Below are positions 1-7,807 of a stretch of DNA of 36,257 nt, piece after piece (position 1 is the stretch's first letter; each line of letters starts with the position of its first letter). Under the pieces are notes generated by a model, which saw nothing but the letters and a program-made list of their open reading frames with translations, did not search any database and had not been told where the DNA came from. The stretch comes from an uncultured Prevotellaceae bacterium (lineage in GTDB: Bacteria; Bacteroidota; Bacteroidia; Bacteroidales; Bacteroidaceae): assembly GCA_947167835.1 (NCBI GenBank), contig CAMVJO010000007.1, positions 1 through 36,257 of the forward strand, read 5' to 3'. The position numbers and the translations under genes were made by a program.

Positions 1-283
1 GAATTAAATCCAATTTTTTCGGAATCAACTCCAAACTATTCAATAGTTTTTTCGGGCATTTCGGAAATCTTTTCGCCCTTTTTCGGAATTAAATCCAGCC
101 TCTTCGGAATCAACTCCAAACTATTCAATAGTTTTTTCGGCCTTTTCGGAATCTTTTTCGCCTTTTTCGGAATTAAATCCAATTTTTTCGGAATCAACTC
201 CAAACTATTCAATAGTTTTTTCGGCCTTTTCGGAATCTTTCTCGCCCTTTTCGGAATTAAACCCAGCCTCTTCGGAATCAACC
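1..283. repeat. 84-bp tandem repeat array (about 3.4 units)
   Basis: Units begin with GAATTAAA at 1, 86, 170 and 254, so the period is 84-85 bp. On the minus strand each 84-bp unit splits into 21-bp steps, several starting with ATTCCGAAAA, so the array looks like four degenerate 21-mers amplified as a block. Units alternate between an AATTTTTT and a GCCTCTT variant after the start motif. The array continues past the left edge. Its right part is translated as the C-terminal tail of the ABC ATPase gene, and an in-frame stop inside the conserved part (207-205) ends that protein. Confidence 0.85.
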
Positions 284-960
284 AAAGCAGCATCATTCCC
301 CGCCACGCCATTATCCAAACGTCCGTCGGTCATAACGATGCGTCGGTCCGTCTGACGCGCCAGTTCCTCGTCGTGTGTCACAATAACAAAGGTCTGTCCC
401 GTTTCTTCGCGCAAACGGAAAAAGAGTTGGTGGAGTTCCTGTTTGTTTTGTGTGTCCAAACTTCCGCTTGGTTCGTCAGCCAGAACAACATCGGGGTGAT
501 TGATCAAAGCACGTGCCACAGCCACACGCTGAGCTTCGCCTCCGCTCAATTCTGCCGGTTTGTGGTGTTCGCGATGTGCCAGTCCCATAAAATCAAGTAG
601 GCGGCGCGCTTCGTTTTCCAGTTCCTTATGCGAACGACGTGCGATCATTCCGGGAATCATGACGTTTTCCAAAGCCGTAAATTCAGGCAGAAGTTGGTGA
701 AACTGGAAGATAAATCCCAAATGCTCGTTGCGAAACTTCGACAGTTCGCGCCGACTGAGACGTAGCACGTCGCGGCCCGCAATTTCTATGGAGCCACTGT
801 CGGGTTGATACAAGGTACCGATGAGTTGCAGCAGGGTAGTTTTTCCTGCGCCGCTCTTACCTACGATTGATACGATTTCGTGTTCGTCTATGTGCAGGTC
901 AATTCCTTTTATGACTTCCAGACTGCCGAAACTCTTATGGAGATTTTTTATTTCTATCAT
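205..960 (-). CDS. lolD: LolD-type lipoprotein-release ABC transporter ATP-binding protein
   Basis: Cytoplasmic ATPase of the LolCDE/MacB-like class, which powers release of lipoproteins from the inner membrane; the permease partner is not in the window. In the 251-aa product, Walker A GKSGAGKT is at about 35-41, the signature LSGGE at 138-142, Walker B VVLADEP at 158-164 and the switch His at about 196. I chose the start at 960 (MIEIKNL) because the upstream extension has no family similarity. Family members end near residue 220. Here about 30 more residues, rich in Glu, Lys and Ser, follow, and most are encoded by the tandem repeat. A CAAAATTA at 1034-1041 (minus-strand TAATTTTG) could be its -7 element. 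The family is sure; LolD rather than a related exporter ATPase is likely. Confidence 0.85.
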   Translation of the reverse strand: MIEIKNLHKSFGSLEVIKGIDLHIDEHEIVSIVGKSGAGKTTLLQLIGTLYQPDSGSIEIAGRDVLRLSRRELSKFRNEHLGFIFQFHQLLPEFTALENVMIPGMIARRSHKELENEARRLLDFMGLAHREHHKPAELSGGEAQRVAVARALINHPDVVLADEPSGSLDTQNKQELHQLFFRLREETGQTFVIVTHDEELARQTDRRIVMTDGRLDNGVAGNDAALVDSEEAGFNSEKGEKDSEKAEKTIE

Positions 961-1033
961 GCTACATCCATTTATATACATAGTATCGGCAGGAAAACCG
1001 CTGCTGTCACACGTTTTCTGCACAATACGCCCA

Positions 1034-1041
1034 CAAAATTA
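1034..1041 (-). promoter_or_regulatory. Possible -7 element for lolD
   Basis: TAATTTTG on the minus strand fits the Bacteroidetes TAnnTTTG consensus about 75 bp before the lolD start. No TTTG is seen at the proper distance upstream, so this is weak. Confidence 0.3.
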
Positions 1042-1077
1042 CGAAAAAAAGGAAAAGAAGACCGGAAAACCCGCGTT

Positions 1078-1794
1078 TTATTCAAAGTAAAGAATCAAAG
1101 ACACCATGTTAGAGGTAGCTTTGCTGACACTTTGCGTATAAATGATGTCGGTATTGCTATTTGTCATGTCCTTACGCTTATGATCCAGCACATCGGTTAA
1201 TCCCAGACTGAACCTAAGTTCGGGTATCAACTTGAAAAAAGGCAAATAGAAGTCGCAACCCAGACCTAAGTCCAAGCGAATCTCAAAAGGATTGGCACGA
1301 AGCAGCGTTTGGTTGCTGGTAGTCAAATCATATACGCCACTAAGTCCCGCAGTAACGTAAGGTCTGTAATTATTCCAGCGCGGCGCACTGAGTTTGATGC
1401 CTACTGGCAGCGCGATGTAGGTAGATTTCATATCCTGTGTCTCTGTTATTCCCGACCCGTTCTCAATAAATTTCAGATGCTTCGACCCAAAAAACAAAGA
1501 GGGACTGACACGCAACGCGATATGGTTGGTTAATTTCAATTCTGCAAGGACACCCACTTCGATACCGTAGTTGGAACGGTCGTTTTCGGCAAACCATTGC
1601 TGACCAGTGGCGGGATCTATGTATCCATTGTTCTCGATACTGAGACCTTGGTCGTGGACACCGATAAAAAAGCCGTAGTGAAGTACGCGTGTGTCGATGA
1701 AAGGCTTGTTTTGCAGCTTACGCTGTTGCGCCACGGCGGGGAAACCACAGCAAAGAAGAAACAAAAACGCCACCATCAGGCATCTTTGTCTCAT
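1078..1794 (-). CDS. porT: PorT-like outer-membrane beta-barrel protein
   Basis: The 238-aa product has an N-terminal signal peptide (MRQRC start, hydrophobic core, cleavage near AVAQQ) and alternating polar/aromatic strands typical of small outer-membrane barrels, ending in the aromatic SLILYFE. The early HYGFFIGVHDQGLSI segment resembles PorT, an outer-membrane component of the type IX secretion system, and related barrels of Bacteroidetes. The start at 1794 was preferred over 1830 because it places the signal peptide at the N-terminus. No other T9SS gene is in the window, and non-T9SS relatives exist, so the symbol is tentative. Confidence 0.6.
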   Translation of the reverse strand: MRQRCLMVAFLFLLCCGFPAVAQQRKLQNKPFIDTRVLHYGFFIGVHDQGLSIENNGYIDPATGQQWFAENDRSNYGIEVGVLAELKLTNHIALRVSPSLFFGSKHLKFIENGSGITETQDMKSTYIALPVGIKLSAPRWNNYRPYVTAGLSGVYDLTTSNQTLLRANPFEIRLDLGLGCDFYLPFFKLIPELRFSLGLTDVLDHKRKDMTNSNTDIIYTQSVSKATSNMVSLILYFE

Positions 1795-1916
1795 CACACT
1801 CCTTATATTATATATATATGCGTGCATCACTACATATAAAAACTAATTATTTGCAGTTTTATTGTGCCAAAACAAATTTTTTCGCTTAATAGCACGCGAT
1901 ATTGAAAAAATATATT

Positions 1917-1924
1917 TATTTTTG
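1917..1924 (+). promoter_or_regulatory. Possible -7 element for the ferredoxin gene
   Basis: TATTTTTG matches TAnnTTTG 60 bp before the ferredoxin start in the divergent intergenic region. No TTTG is found 19-21 bp upstream. Confidence 0.4.
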
Positions 1925-1984
1925 CACTGACATAGACAAGAAACATAGACAAAACAAACGTATAACAATTTAATTTTTCAGATT

Positions 1985-2155
1985 ATGGCTTATGTAATTA
2001 GTGACGACTGCGTAGCATGTGGCACTTGCATCGACGAATGTCCCGCTGGCGCAATCAGTGAAGGCGAAAAGTACAGCATTGATCCCGATGTATGCTTGGA
2101 TTGTGGAACTTGTGCAGACGTATGCCCAAGTGGTGCCATTGCTCCGGGCGAATAA
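1985..2155 (+). CDS. 2[4Fe-4S] ferredoxin
   Basis: A 56-aa low-potential electron carrier. It has two CxxCxxCxxxCP motifs, CVACGTCIDECP and CLDCGTCADVCP, each followed by GAI, which is the clostridial-type ferredoxin pattern. The protein is acidic and of normal length for this family. It is monocistronic, with a terminator 25 bp downstream and a divergent porT-like gene upstream. In anaerobic Bacteroidales such ferredoxins serve pyruvate oxidoreductase and hydrogenase reactions; the partner here cannot be told. Confidence 0.95.
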   Translation: MAYVISDDCVACGTCIDECPAGAISEGEKYSIDPDVCLDCGTCADVCPSGAIAPGE

Positions 2156-2179
2156 ATCGCGAAACCAAACATTATCTAA

Positions 2180-2216
2180 TGTGTAATTCCATTTTATGGG
2201 GTTACACATTTTTTTT
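2180..2216 (+). terminator. Rho-independent terminator of the ferredoxin gene
   Basis: TGTGTAA at 2180-2186 pairs with TTACACA at 2202-2208, with extra CC/GG pairs inside, and is followed by eight T (2209-2216). Confidence 0.85.
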
Positions 2217-2337
2217 GCTCCATACTTTGCAAGGCTTTTGTGCCGAATTTTTCCCTTTCATCCAAGCTTTAAGTTTTTGTCACGCCCAAACGCGTTATTA
2301 TATCCCTTGTTTTGATATTTTGCAGGGACATTTCCGT

Positions 2338-2425
2338 AGTATCCTCGTGGAGATACTTTAGTATCCTCATGGAGATACTTTAGTATCCTCGCGGTGATAC
2401 TTCAGTATCCTCGTGAGGATACTAC
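2338..2425. repeat. Four 22-bp palindromic tandem repeats
   Basis: Units start at 2338, 2360, 2382 and 2404, exactly 22 bp apart. Each has AGTATCCTC, a variable 2-4 bp centre and GATACT, so every unit is itself a near-palindrome. The outermost arms GTAGTATCCTC and GAGGATACTAC also pair. The array lies in the 440-bp gap between the ferredoxin and flavoprotein genes. No promoter or ORF is evident in it. Confidence 0.9.
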
Positions 2426-2479
2426 AAAAAGGTGGCAGAAAAAAACGGAAACGACCGATATAGAAAACAATTAGCGCCC

Positions 2480-2584
2480 GATAAAGTTTTAACGGGCACT
2501 GATAGAGTTTTACCGAAGGCTAATAAAGTATTAACGAGCACTGATAATATTTTACAGAGCGCTGATAAAAATTTAATGGAGGCT
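2480..2584. repeat. Five 21-bp degenerate tandem repeats
   Basis: Units start at 2480, 2501, 2522, 2543 and 2564, exactly 21 bp apart, with the pattern (G/A)ATAAAGTTTTAACG followed by GGCACT or a variant. The array ends 11 bp from the stop codon of the flavoprotein gene and so forms its 3' untranslated region on the minus strand. Period 21 equals two DNA helical turns. Confidence 0.85.
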
Positions 2585-2595
2585 AAATAAAAGAA

Positions 2596-3807
2596 TTATT
2601 CCGCTTCAGTAATATTTTTCGCGATGGCATTTGCCACAACATGGGCAGTAGTCCACGCGGCCTGGAAGTTAAATCCGCCTGTCACGCCATCAACATCGAG
2701 TACCTCACCGGCAAAAAAGATGTGTGGCGCTTGTTTGCTGCTTAGCGTGGCGGTATGAAGACTTTGCAGGGAGACTCCTCCACAAGTGACGAACTCGTCC
2801 TTGAAAGGTGCGCGTCCTGCCGTATTATAAATGTCATTACAAAGCGTATTGACGAGCCGTCGCATCGTCTTGGGCGACAATTCGCGCCAATGCAGGGACG
2901 AAATGCCGGTTTGGGCGCGTTCTGCCAAGAAAGTCCAGAGGCGTTTCGTCAAAGCGGGCGGCGGTGTGTTTTGAACTTGCCTATCGGAATTATTGTTGCG
3001 GAGGTTTTCGAGCATTTCGGCCACCTGCTCCTCGTTACTGTCGCCCAACCATGCCACAGAAAGGGAGGTATGATAATCTTGCTCGGCCAAAACGGGAGCG
3101 GCATACGAGGAAAGGCGCAATATGGCAGGACCACTCAATCCCCAATGCGTGACTAAAAGTGGACCGCTGGCCGAGAAACTGGTACCGCTCAGACGTACGC
3201 TTGCATTTTCCACCACACAACCCATCAAACTGCGGAGCGCCTCGTTGTTGATACTGAGCGAAAAGAGCGAAGGTACGGGTTTCACGATATTCACGCCGGC
3301 CTCTTCTGCCAGAGTGCGGAGCCACGTTTCGTTAGTGCCACCACCCGTGACGATAGCCACGAAGTCGAAGTCAGCAAGTTCGGACAAATGCCGGATAGCA
3401 CGCCCCGTAACGACTTTTACGCCGAGGCGGTGCGCATAACTCTCGAGGCAATCGATGATTTCGGCCGACTGCTGCGAAACAGGGAAGACACATCCATCGC
3501 TTTGTACGGTCAGTTGCACGCCATGTCGCTCAAACCACTCGAAAGCATCGCGCGGCCCGAATTCATTGAAGAGCTTTTTCATCAGTCTGTGGCCTCGCGG
3601 ATAGACATGCCGCAGGTCGGTGACGTTTTCAAAGGTATTTGTCACATTACATCGGCCTCCGCCAGAAACGCGTACCTTGCGAAGCACACGACTGCCGCCC
3701 TCTAAAATCGTGATCTCGGCATTACGGCACATTTCGCCGAGGCTGACGGCCAGAAAGTAGCCGGCAGCTCCGCCTCCCACGACGGCAACAGACGGCCGGC
3801 GGGACAT
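2596..3807 (-). CDS. HI0933/YhiN-family NAD(P)/FAD-dependent flavoprotein
   Basis: A 403-aa cytoplasmic flavoprotein of the HI0933 family (TIGR00275, related to BaiN). The FAD-binding dinucleotide fold is at the N-terminus ([10 protein letters not shown], about residues 7-16). The family hallmark [12 protein letters not shown] follows near residue 50, and a C-terminal [13 protein letters not shown] completes the flavin site. The physiological substrate of most members is unknown. I chose the start at 3807 over 3828 because a TATTTTTG -7 element at 3841-3834 would put transcription initiation close to 3828. It is divergent from mnmA. Confidence 0.85.
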   Translation of the reverse strand: MSRRPSVAVVGGGAAGYFLAVSLGEMCRNAEITILEGGSRVLRKVRVSGGGRCNVTNTFENVTDLRHVYPRGHRLMKKLFNEFGPRDAFEWFERHGVQLTVQSDGCVFPVSQQSAEIIDCLESYAHRLGVKVVTGRAIRHLSELADFDFVAIVTGGGTNETWLRTLAEEAGVNIVKPVPSLFSLSINNEALRSLMGCVVENASVRLSGTSFSASGPLLVTHWGLSGPAILRLSSYAAPVLAEQDYHTSLSVAWLGDSNEEQVAEMLENLRNNNSDRQVQNTPPPALTKRLWTFLAERAQTGISSLHWRELSPKTMRRLVNTLCNDIYNTAGRAPFKDEFVTCGGVSLQSLHTATLSSKQAPHIFFAGEVLDVDGVTGGFNFQAAWTTAHVVANAIAKNITEAE

Positions 3808-3833
3808 ATTCGTGTTTTGTGACTTCATACGTG

Positions 3834-3841
3834 CAAAAATA
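3834..3841 (-). promoter_or_regulatory. Probable -7 element for the flavoprotein gene
   Basis: TATTTTTG on the minus strand lies 26 bp upstream of the chosen start at 3807. A start at 3828 would leave almost no leader. No clear -33 TTTG. Confidence 0.4.
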
Positions 3842-3885
3842 CTCGTTTTATCCGGATTATATCACGACATTCGCGCTTTTTCTGC

Positions 3886-3893
3886 TAAATTTG
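3886..3893 (+). promoter_or_regulatory. Probable -7 element for mnmA
   Basis: TAAATTTG matches TAnnTTTG and ends 18 bp before the mnmA start. No TTTG lies at the expected -33 distance. Confidence 0.4.
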
Positions 3894-3911
3894 CACCATA
3901 AAAGCTGGACA

Positions 3912-5015
3912 ATGGATTTAAATAATAAGAAAATAGCCGTTTTAATATCGGGCGGTGTCGATAGTGGTGTCGTTACGCATCTGTTATGTGAGCAGGGTTT
4001 GAAGCCAGACCTGTACTATATCCGAATAGGTATGGACGACGACGGACTTTCGTGCACAGCCGAGGAAGATATTGAGATGTCGCAGGCCACAGCCCACCGC
4101 TACGGACTGAAACTTGACGTGATAGACTTACAAAAGGAGTACTGGGATAATGTTGTCTCGTACACAATGGAAAGAGTCAGGCGGGGACTGACGCCTAATC
4201 CCGACGTGATGTGCAATAAACTCATCAAATTCGGCGCTTTCAACCAGAAAGCCGGAAAAGACTACGACGTGATTGCAACTGGCCACTACGGAACGATTGT
4301 GGAAGACGGGATAGGCGCTCCGAGTGCGGAATTTGCCGAAGGTCGCTGGCTGGGAACGGCCGTTGATCCCGTGAAAGATCAGACAGACTTCCTGGCACAG
4401 ATTGACAACGTGCAACTATCTAAACTTATGCTCCCGCTGGGCAGACTCCCCAAGGAGGAAGTGCGCCGTATAGCCGAGGAAGCCAAACTGCCCTCCGCAC
4501 GACGCAAGGATAGTCAGGGCATCTGTTTTCTTGGCAAGATAAACTATAACGATTTCGTCAAGCGTTTTCTCGGAGAACGCGAGGGAGCCATCATTGACAT
4601 CGCGACAGGAAAGAAAATCGGCACACATCGCGGATTTTGGTTCCACACAATAGGACAGCGCAAAGGACTTGGACTGAGCGGCGGCCCGTGGTTTGTCGTT
4701 CGCAAGGACGTAAAGCGCAATGTGCTCTATGTATCTAACGGCTACGACACACTATTGCAATATGGCCGCGAGTTCAATTTGGCCGACCTGCACTTTATCA
4801 GCCGCAATCCCTGGGAAGACCGCGATAGCGTGGAGATTACGTTCAAAATCCGCCATACCGACCGCTTTGCCGAGGGCTTAATGACACGTAATGCCGATGG
4901 AACCTGGCATATCAGCAGTAAAAAAGATATTCAAGGCATAGCACCCGGGCAATTCGGCGTGATATACGACCGTACCCGCACGATTTGTGTGGGAAGTGGC
5001 GAGATAAGTATCTGA
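3912..5015 (+). CDS. mnmA: tRNA-specific 2-thiouridylase MnmA
   Basis: ATP-dependent thiolation of the wobble uridine U34 in tRNA-Lys, Glu and Gln, in the cytoplasm. The 367-aa product has the PP-loop SGGVDSG (13-19), the first catalytic Cys in MCNKLIKFG (Cys101) and the second in SQGICFLG (Cys205), so it looks active. Length is normal. The start at 3912 (MDLNNKK) was chosen because the upstream extension would cross the probable promoter. The end of the gene is separated from its likely terminator hairpin by an inserted inverted-repeat element. Confidence 0.95.
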   Translation: MDLNNKKIAVLISGGVDSGVVTHLLCEQGLKPDLYYIRIGMDDDGLSCTAEEDIEMSQATAHRYGLKLDVIDLQKEYWDNVVSYTMERVRRGLTPNPDVMCNKLIKFGAFNQKAGKDYDVIATGHYGTIVEDGIGAPSAEFAEGRWLGTAVDPVKDQTDFLAQIDNVQLSKLMLPLGRLPKEEVRRIAEEAKLPSARRKDSQGICFLGKINYNDFVKRFLGEREGAIIDIATGKKIGTHRGFWFHTIGQRKGLGLSGGPWFVVRKDVKRNVLYVSNGYDTLLQYGREFNLADLHFISRNPWEDRDSVEITFKIRHTDRFAEGLMTRNADGTWHISSKKDIQGIAPGQFGVIYDRTRTICVGSGEISI

Positions 5016-5069
5016 AACGTAGGGCTATTGAGCGGCAGAGGCGCAGGAATAAACAATTTCTCTCATAAA

Positions 5070-5255
5070 GGGTTGTTCTAAGAATTAGTTTAAAATATTG
5101 GGAAGTTCTTTTATGGTCTGTATGATTTTTCAATCTTTTTGGCGCTTTCGTCTTTAATTCCTTGAACCATAGCTTGCTATGCTTCTGCAAAATTAAAAAC
5201 AAAACCACTCAAAAATCTTTGAATAATCAAAACAGCCTAATTATTAGAACAACCC
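5070..5255 (+). mobile_element. MITE-like element, copy 1
   Basis: A 186-bp element with terminal inverted repeats GGGTTGTTCTAAGAATTAG and CTAATTATTAGAACAACCC, flanked by TAAA on both sides (5066-5069 and 5256-5259), consistent with a 4-bp target duplication. The middle holds a hairpin GAACCATAG...CTATGCTTC. No transposase is present. Orientation is defined by the GAACCATAG strand. Confidence 0.85.
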
Positions 5256-5261
5256 TAAAAT

Positions 5262-5305
5262 CAAAAATAAGGCGCAAATATATTCTTTATATCGCCTTAT
5301 TTTTG
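5262..5305. terminator. Bidirectional terminator hairpin, probably of mnmA
   Basis: CAAAAATAAGGCG (5262-5274) pairs perfectly with CGCCTTATTTTTG (5293-5305): a 13-bp stem with an 18-nt loop, T-rich on the exit side in both directions. It lies seven bases beyond MITE copy 1, so the insertion separates it from mnmA. Confidence 0.6.
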
Positions 5306-5436
5306 TAAATATTGCACTATATCCTTCCAAAAAGCCTGAAGGATAAGCAATAAATAATCCGGATACTGAAAAACTAATTCTGACCTATAGGACAGATTCT
5401 TAGGATAATATTCAATAACCTTAAAAACAAAACAAA

Positions 5437-5733
5437 ATGAAGAAGAGAATTTTATCATTTCTCGGTGTTGCTGCATTTGTAGTGGCAAGTTTGAGTAGTT
5501 GTATGACGGTTAATTCCGGCGCTAGTATCACAAACACAACATTAGGTTCTAAGACAGGCGTAGCAGAGTCCACCATTTTCCTCGGACTGTGGAGCAGCAA
5601 GGGCGAACAGAACGACTTGAAGAAAGCAGCTGAGAACGGTGGCATTAAGAAGGTGAACCACGTGGAATACGTGAACAAGGCTTTCTTGGGAGGTCTCGTT
5701 ATTAAACACACCACTCGCGTTTACGGCGATTGA
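5437..5733 (+). CDS. TRL-like lipoprotein
   Basis: A 98-aa predicted lipoprotein. A type II signal peptide ends in SLSSC (lipobox, Cys about residue 22). The mature part shows the layout of the TRL-like family (PF13146): SKTGVAES, a hydrophobic FLGLW, then AAENGGIKKVNHVEYVNK and a final TTRVYGD. The function of this family is unknown; lipidation implies an envelope location. It is monocistronic between two MITE copies, with a candidate terminator displaced downstream of copy 2. Confidence 0.8.
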   Translation: MKKRILSFLGVAAFVVASLSSCMTVNSGASITNTTLGSKTGVAESTIFLGLWSSKGEQNDLKKAAENGGIKKVNHVEYVNKAFLGGLVIKHTTRVYGD

Positions 5734-5800
5734 TGTGCGGACTACAGACTGAATTTAGCATCTAAATAATAGGACCCTATTTTTTAGAAGAATCTAAACT

Positions 5801-5987
5801 GGGTAGTTCTAAAAATTAGGTTTTAAAATTTTGTGAAGCTTTTTTTTGTCTGTATGCTTTTTCAATCTTTTTGGCGCCATTGTCTTTAATTCCTTGAACC
5901 ATAGCTCGCTATGCTTCTGCGGCATTAAAAACAAAATCACTCAAAAATCTTTGAAAAATCAAAACAGCCTAATTTTTAGAACAACCC
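5801..5987 (+). mobile_element. MITE-like element, copy 2
   Basis: A 187-bp element with ends GGGTAGTTCTAAAAATTAG and CTAATTTTTAGAACAACCC, flanked by AACT at 5797-5800 and 5988-5991. It is almost identical to copy 6, 30 kb away; I find one substitution (T versus G in the poly-T tract near base 45). Confidence 0.9.
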
Positions 5988-6006
5988 AACTCACATTTTT
6001 CTGCAA

Positions 6007-6048
6007 AAGCGCGGATCTGGTGAAGCATTATTCACTGGATTCGCGCTT
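6007..6048 (+). terminator. Long hairpin, possibly the displaced terminator of the TRL-like gene
   Basis: The 18-base arms at 6007-6024 (AAGCGCGGATCTGGTGAA) and 6031-6048 pair with two mismatches around a six-base loop. The following sequence is only moderately T-rich, so a terminator role is likely but not certain. Confidence 0.5.
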
Positions 6049-6198
6049 GTTATTAGAGGAAAATGACAATTTTATGCCGTAAAAAGACATTTTAGCGGCT
6101 TTTGATGGCAAAGTTTTTAGAGAAAAAGCATAAAAAGTCAAAAAAAATCGTAATTTTGCGGCGGTAATAACGAAAAACCACTAGAAAGAGATAATAAA

Positions 6199-6262
6199 GG
6201 GTTATTCTAAAAATTAGACTGTTTTGATTACCTACTTTAAAATCTTATTATTAGAATAACCC
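6199..6262 (-). mobile_element. MITE-like element, copy 3 (internally deleted)
   Basis: A 64-bp derivative keeping both ends (GGGTTATTCTAAAAATTAG and TATTAGAATAACCC) and the adjoining CTGTTTTGATT, but lacking about 120 bp of centre. Flanks are TAAA and TATA, so the duplication is imperfect. It lies just upstream of the corA leader. Confidence 0.7.
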
Positions 6263-6284
6263 TATAACCAAAGGAAAAACTAAA

Positions 6285-6317
6285 ATGGACGACTATTACG
6301 CGGAAAATAACGATTAA
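6285..6317 (+). promoter_or_regulatory. Possible acidic leader peptide ORF upstream of corA
   Basis: ATG to TAA encodes MDDYYAENND, preceded by an A-rich AAGGAAAAACTAAA. It sits 75 bp before corA. The first seven bases ATGGACG (6285-6291) are complementary to CGTCCAT at 6353-6359, so the leader could be enclosed in a long-range stem. Whether it is translated is unknown. Confidence 0.35.
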
Positions 6318-6377
6318 TCGGGTTGGAAGCGCGCGACATGTGCATCCTCCCCGTCCATCTTTCTGCATTCTTAACAA

Positions 6378-6384
6378 GAGGAGG
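6378..6384 (+). promoter_or_regulatory. Strong Shine-Dalgarno site of corA
   Basis: GAGGAGG ends 8 bases before the ATG at 6393. This is unusual in this window, where most starts have only A-rich leaders, and it selects 6393 over the out-of-frame ATG at 6388. Confidence 0.7.
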
Positions 6385-6392
6385 AAAATGCC

Positions 6393-7322
6393 ATGCGAAC
6401 TTTTTGGAATATCAACAAGGGACTACGCACTATTGAGGAATGGAAGCCTTTTTGCTGGACACAAGTGACTTGCCCCAGCGAAGATGACGAGAGATTCCTT
6501 TGCGACGAATTACACATTCCCAACTATTTTCTGGACGACATACGAGATAAGGACGAGCGTTCGCGTTACGATTACGACGAAGGCTGGACCTTGATTATTT
6601 TACGTATCCCATACGTGAAGGAAGTGCAGTCGCGCACGCCACATACCACGATTCCGTTGGGTATTATCCTGAACGGAGACGTTTGTGTGACGGTCTGCAA
6701 TTTTGAAACCAACATGATGATAGATTTTGTATCGTACCAACAGAAGCGAAATCGCGGTTTTACCGATTCTGTGGACTTGGTTTTCCGACTGTTCCTCTCA
6801 TCAAGCGTGTGGTATCTGAAACGTCTGAAACAAATCTCCGTACTGATCGAGGAATCCAAGCGTAATCTGGAAGACCGTACCATCGATAACGAAGATTTGA
6901 TCAGCCTTTCGCGCCTGCAAGACAGCCTTACGTATTTCATCACCTCCATTCGTGGAAACGAAACCCTGCTTTCAAAACTGAAGTTCAAACTCCCTGTGGA
7001 TGAACTCGACGCCGACCTGATTGAGGACGTGAATATCGAAATGAATCAGGCACGCGAGACGACAAATATCTACACCAACATCTTGGACTCCACCATGGAA
7101 ACCTACGCAAGCATCATTAACAACAATATGAGCGGCGTAGTGAAGCAGATGACCAGTGTCAGCATTATCTTGATGGTACCTACGTTGATTGCCAGCATAT
7201 TTGGTATGAACCTCATCAGCGGTATGGAGGGCAGCAACTGGGGTATGCCACTGGTAGTCATAGGTTCGGTAGTCGTGACCGGCGTATTCTACGCCTTCTT
7301 CAAACATCGCGAATGGATTTAA
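6393..7322 (+). CDS. corA: CorA-family magnesium/divalent cation channel
   Basis: A 309-aa inner-membrane protein of the CorA family, which forms a pentameric channel for Mg2+ (some members carry Co2+, Ni2+ or Zn2+). A large cytoplasmic domain with long charged helices precedes two C-terminal membrane segments (about 253-270 and 283-302). The family signature GMN is at 271-273, at the pore mouth, and the protein ends in a basic cytoplasmic tail (FFKHREWI). Length is normal. It follows a possible leader ORF and a strong ribosome-binding site and converges on the operon at 7808-15570. Confidence 0.93.
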   Translation: MRTFWNINKGLRTIEEWKPFCWTQVTCPSEDDERFLCDELHIPNYFLDDIRDKDERSRYDYDEGWTLIILRIPYVKEVQSRTPHTTIPLGIILNGDVCVTVCNFETNMMIDFVSYQQKRNRGFTDSVDLVFRLFLSSSVWYLKRLKQISVLIEESKRNLEDRTIDNEDLISLSRLQDSLTYFITSIRGNETLLSKLKFKLPVDELDADLIEDVNIEMNQARETTNIYTNILDSTMETYASIINNNMSGVVKQMTSVSIILMVPTLIASIFGMNLISGMEGSNWGMPLVVIGSVVVTGVFYAFFKHREWI

Positions 7323-7404
7323 CGACAAAACGCACCTACTGACCGCGCTTTTCCAGCATACATCGGGAAAAGAATCGGTTATAGCCCATTCTCAAAAAAC
7401 GACA

Positions 7405-7683
7405 TAGAAAATAGCTCCGAGTAAATTATAAGTATCTCGGAGCTATTTCTATTTATCTCCCGATTAGCTCCTGATACTGGGAAATAGTCCACAGCCATGC
7501 GCCATTTATTCATCATAATTGGCGCGTTGTTTGGAAGCTCGAAAGAATGCCTCCGAAATAAGAGCAAATAGCTCCGAGCTAAAAAAAATTTGCTCGGAGC
7601 TAATTTTTCTTATCTCGGCGCCCATTCACCCCAAAGAATCAATTCTCGGTATAACGGAATAACGGCATAACGTTATAACGGAA
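7405..7683. repeat. Intergenic AGCTCCGAG-hairpin repeat, copy I (uninterrupted)
   Basis: AAATAGCTCCGAG (7409-7421) pairs with CTCGGAGCTATTT (7436-7448); TAGCTCCGAGC (7569-7579) pairs with GCTCGGAGCTA (7592-7602). Between them lies a 120-bp core that recurs at 15.9 kb (GGGAAATAGTCCACAG, GTTTGGAAGCTCGAAAGAAT). The shared tail includes TTATCTCGGCGCCCATT and several ATAACGG motifs. It has no ORF of note. It fills most of the gap between the convergent corA and the 604-aa gene. Confidence 0.85.
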
Positions 7684-7694
7684 ATCCGCCCAAT

Positions 7695-7740
7695 AAAAAG
7701 GAAGCCCTATTCCCGAAAAGAGAATGGGCTTCCTGTTTTT
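7695..7740. terminator. Bidirectional terminator between convergent genes
   Basis: AGGAAGCCC-T-ATTC (7699-7712) pairs with GAATGGGCTTCCT (7722-7734), followed by TTTTT on the plus side and preceded by AAAAA, so it can end both corA and the minus-strand operon. Confidence 0.8.
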
Positions 7741-7807
7741 CCTGAATCGCGGACCGAAAAATAACGGGCCTTCGATTCAGGGCATTTTCAAATCACTATT
7801 CTACTAT

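Noticed and set aside
1..283. Repeat array as a CRISPR
   Set aside because: Units are contiguous with no unique spacers of constant length, and part is translated in frame.
36..311. 91-aa Lys/Pro/Leu-rich frame across the repeat array
   Set aside because: Composition follows the repeat, it overlaps the LolD-like gene in another frame, and it has no start signal.
2338..2425. 22-bp palindromes as a CRISPR
   Set aside because: No spacers; units adjoin directly, and no cas gene is near.
5846..6082. 78-aa frame starting in MITE copy 2
   Set aside because: Most of it is MITE sequence, it runs through the target duplication, and the corresponding frame is broken in copy 4.
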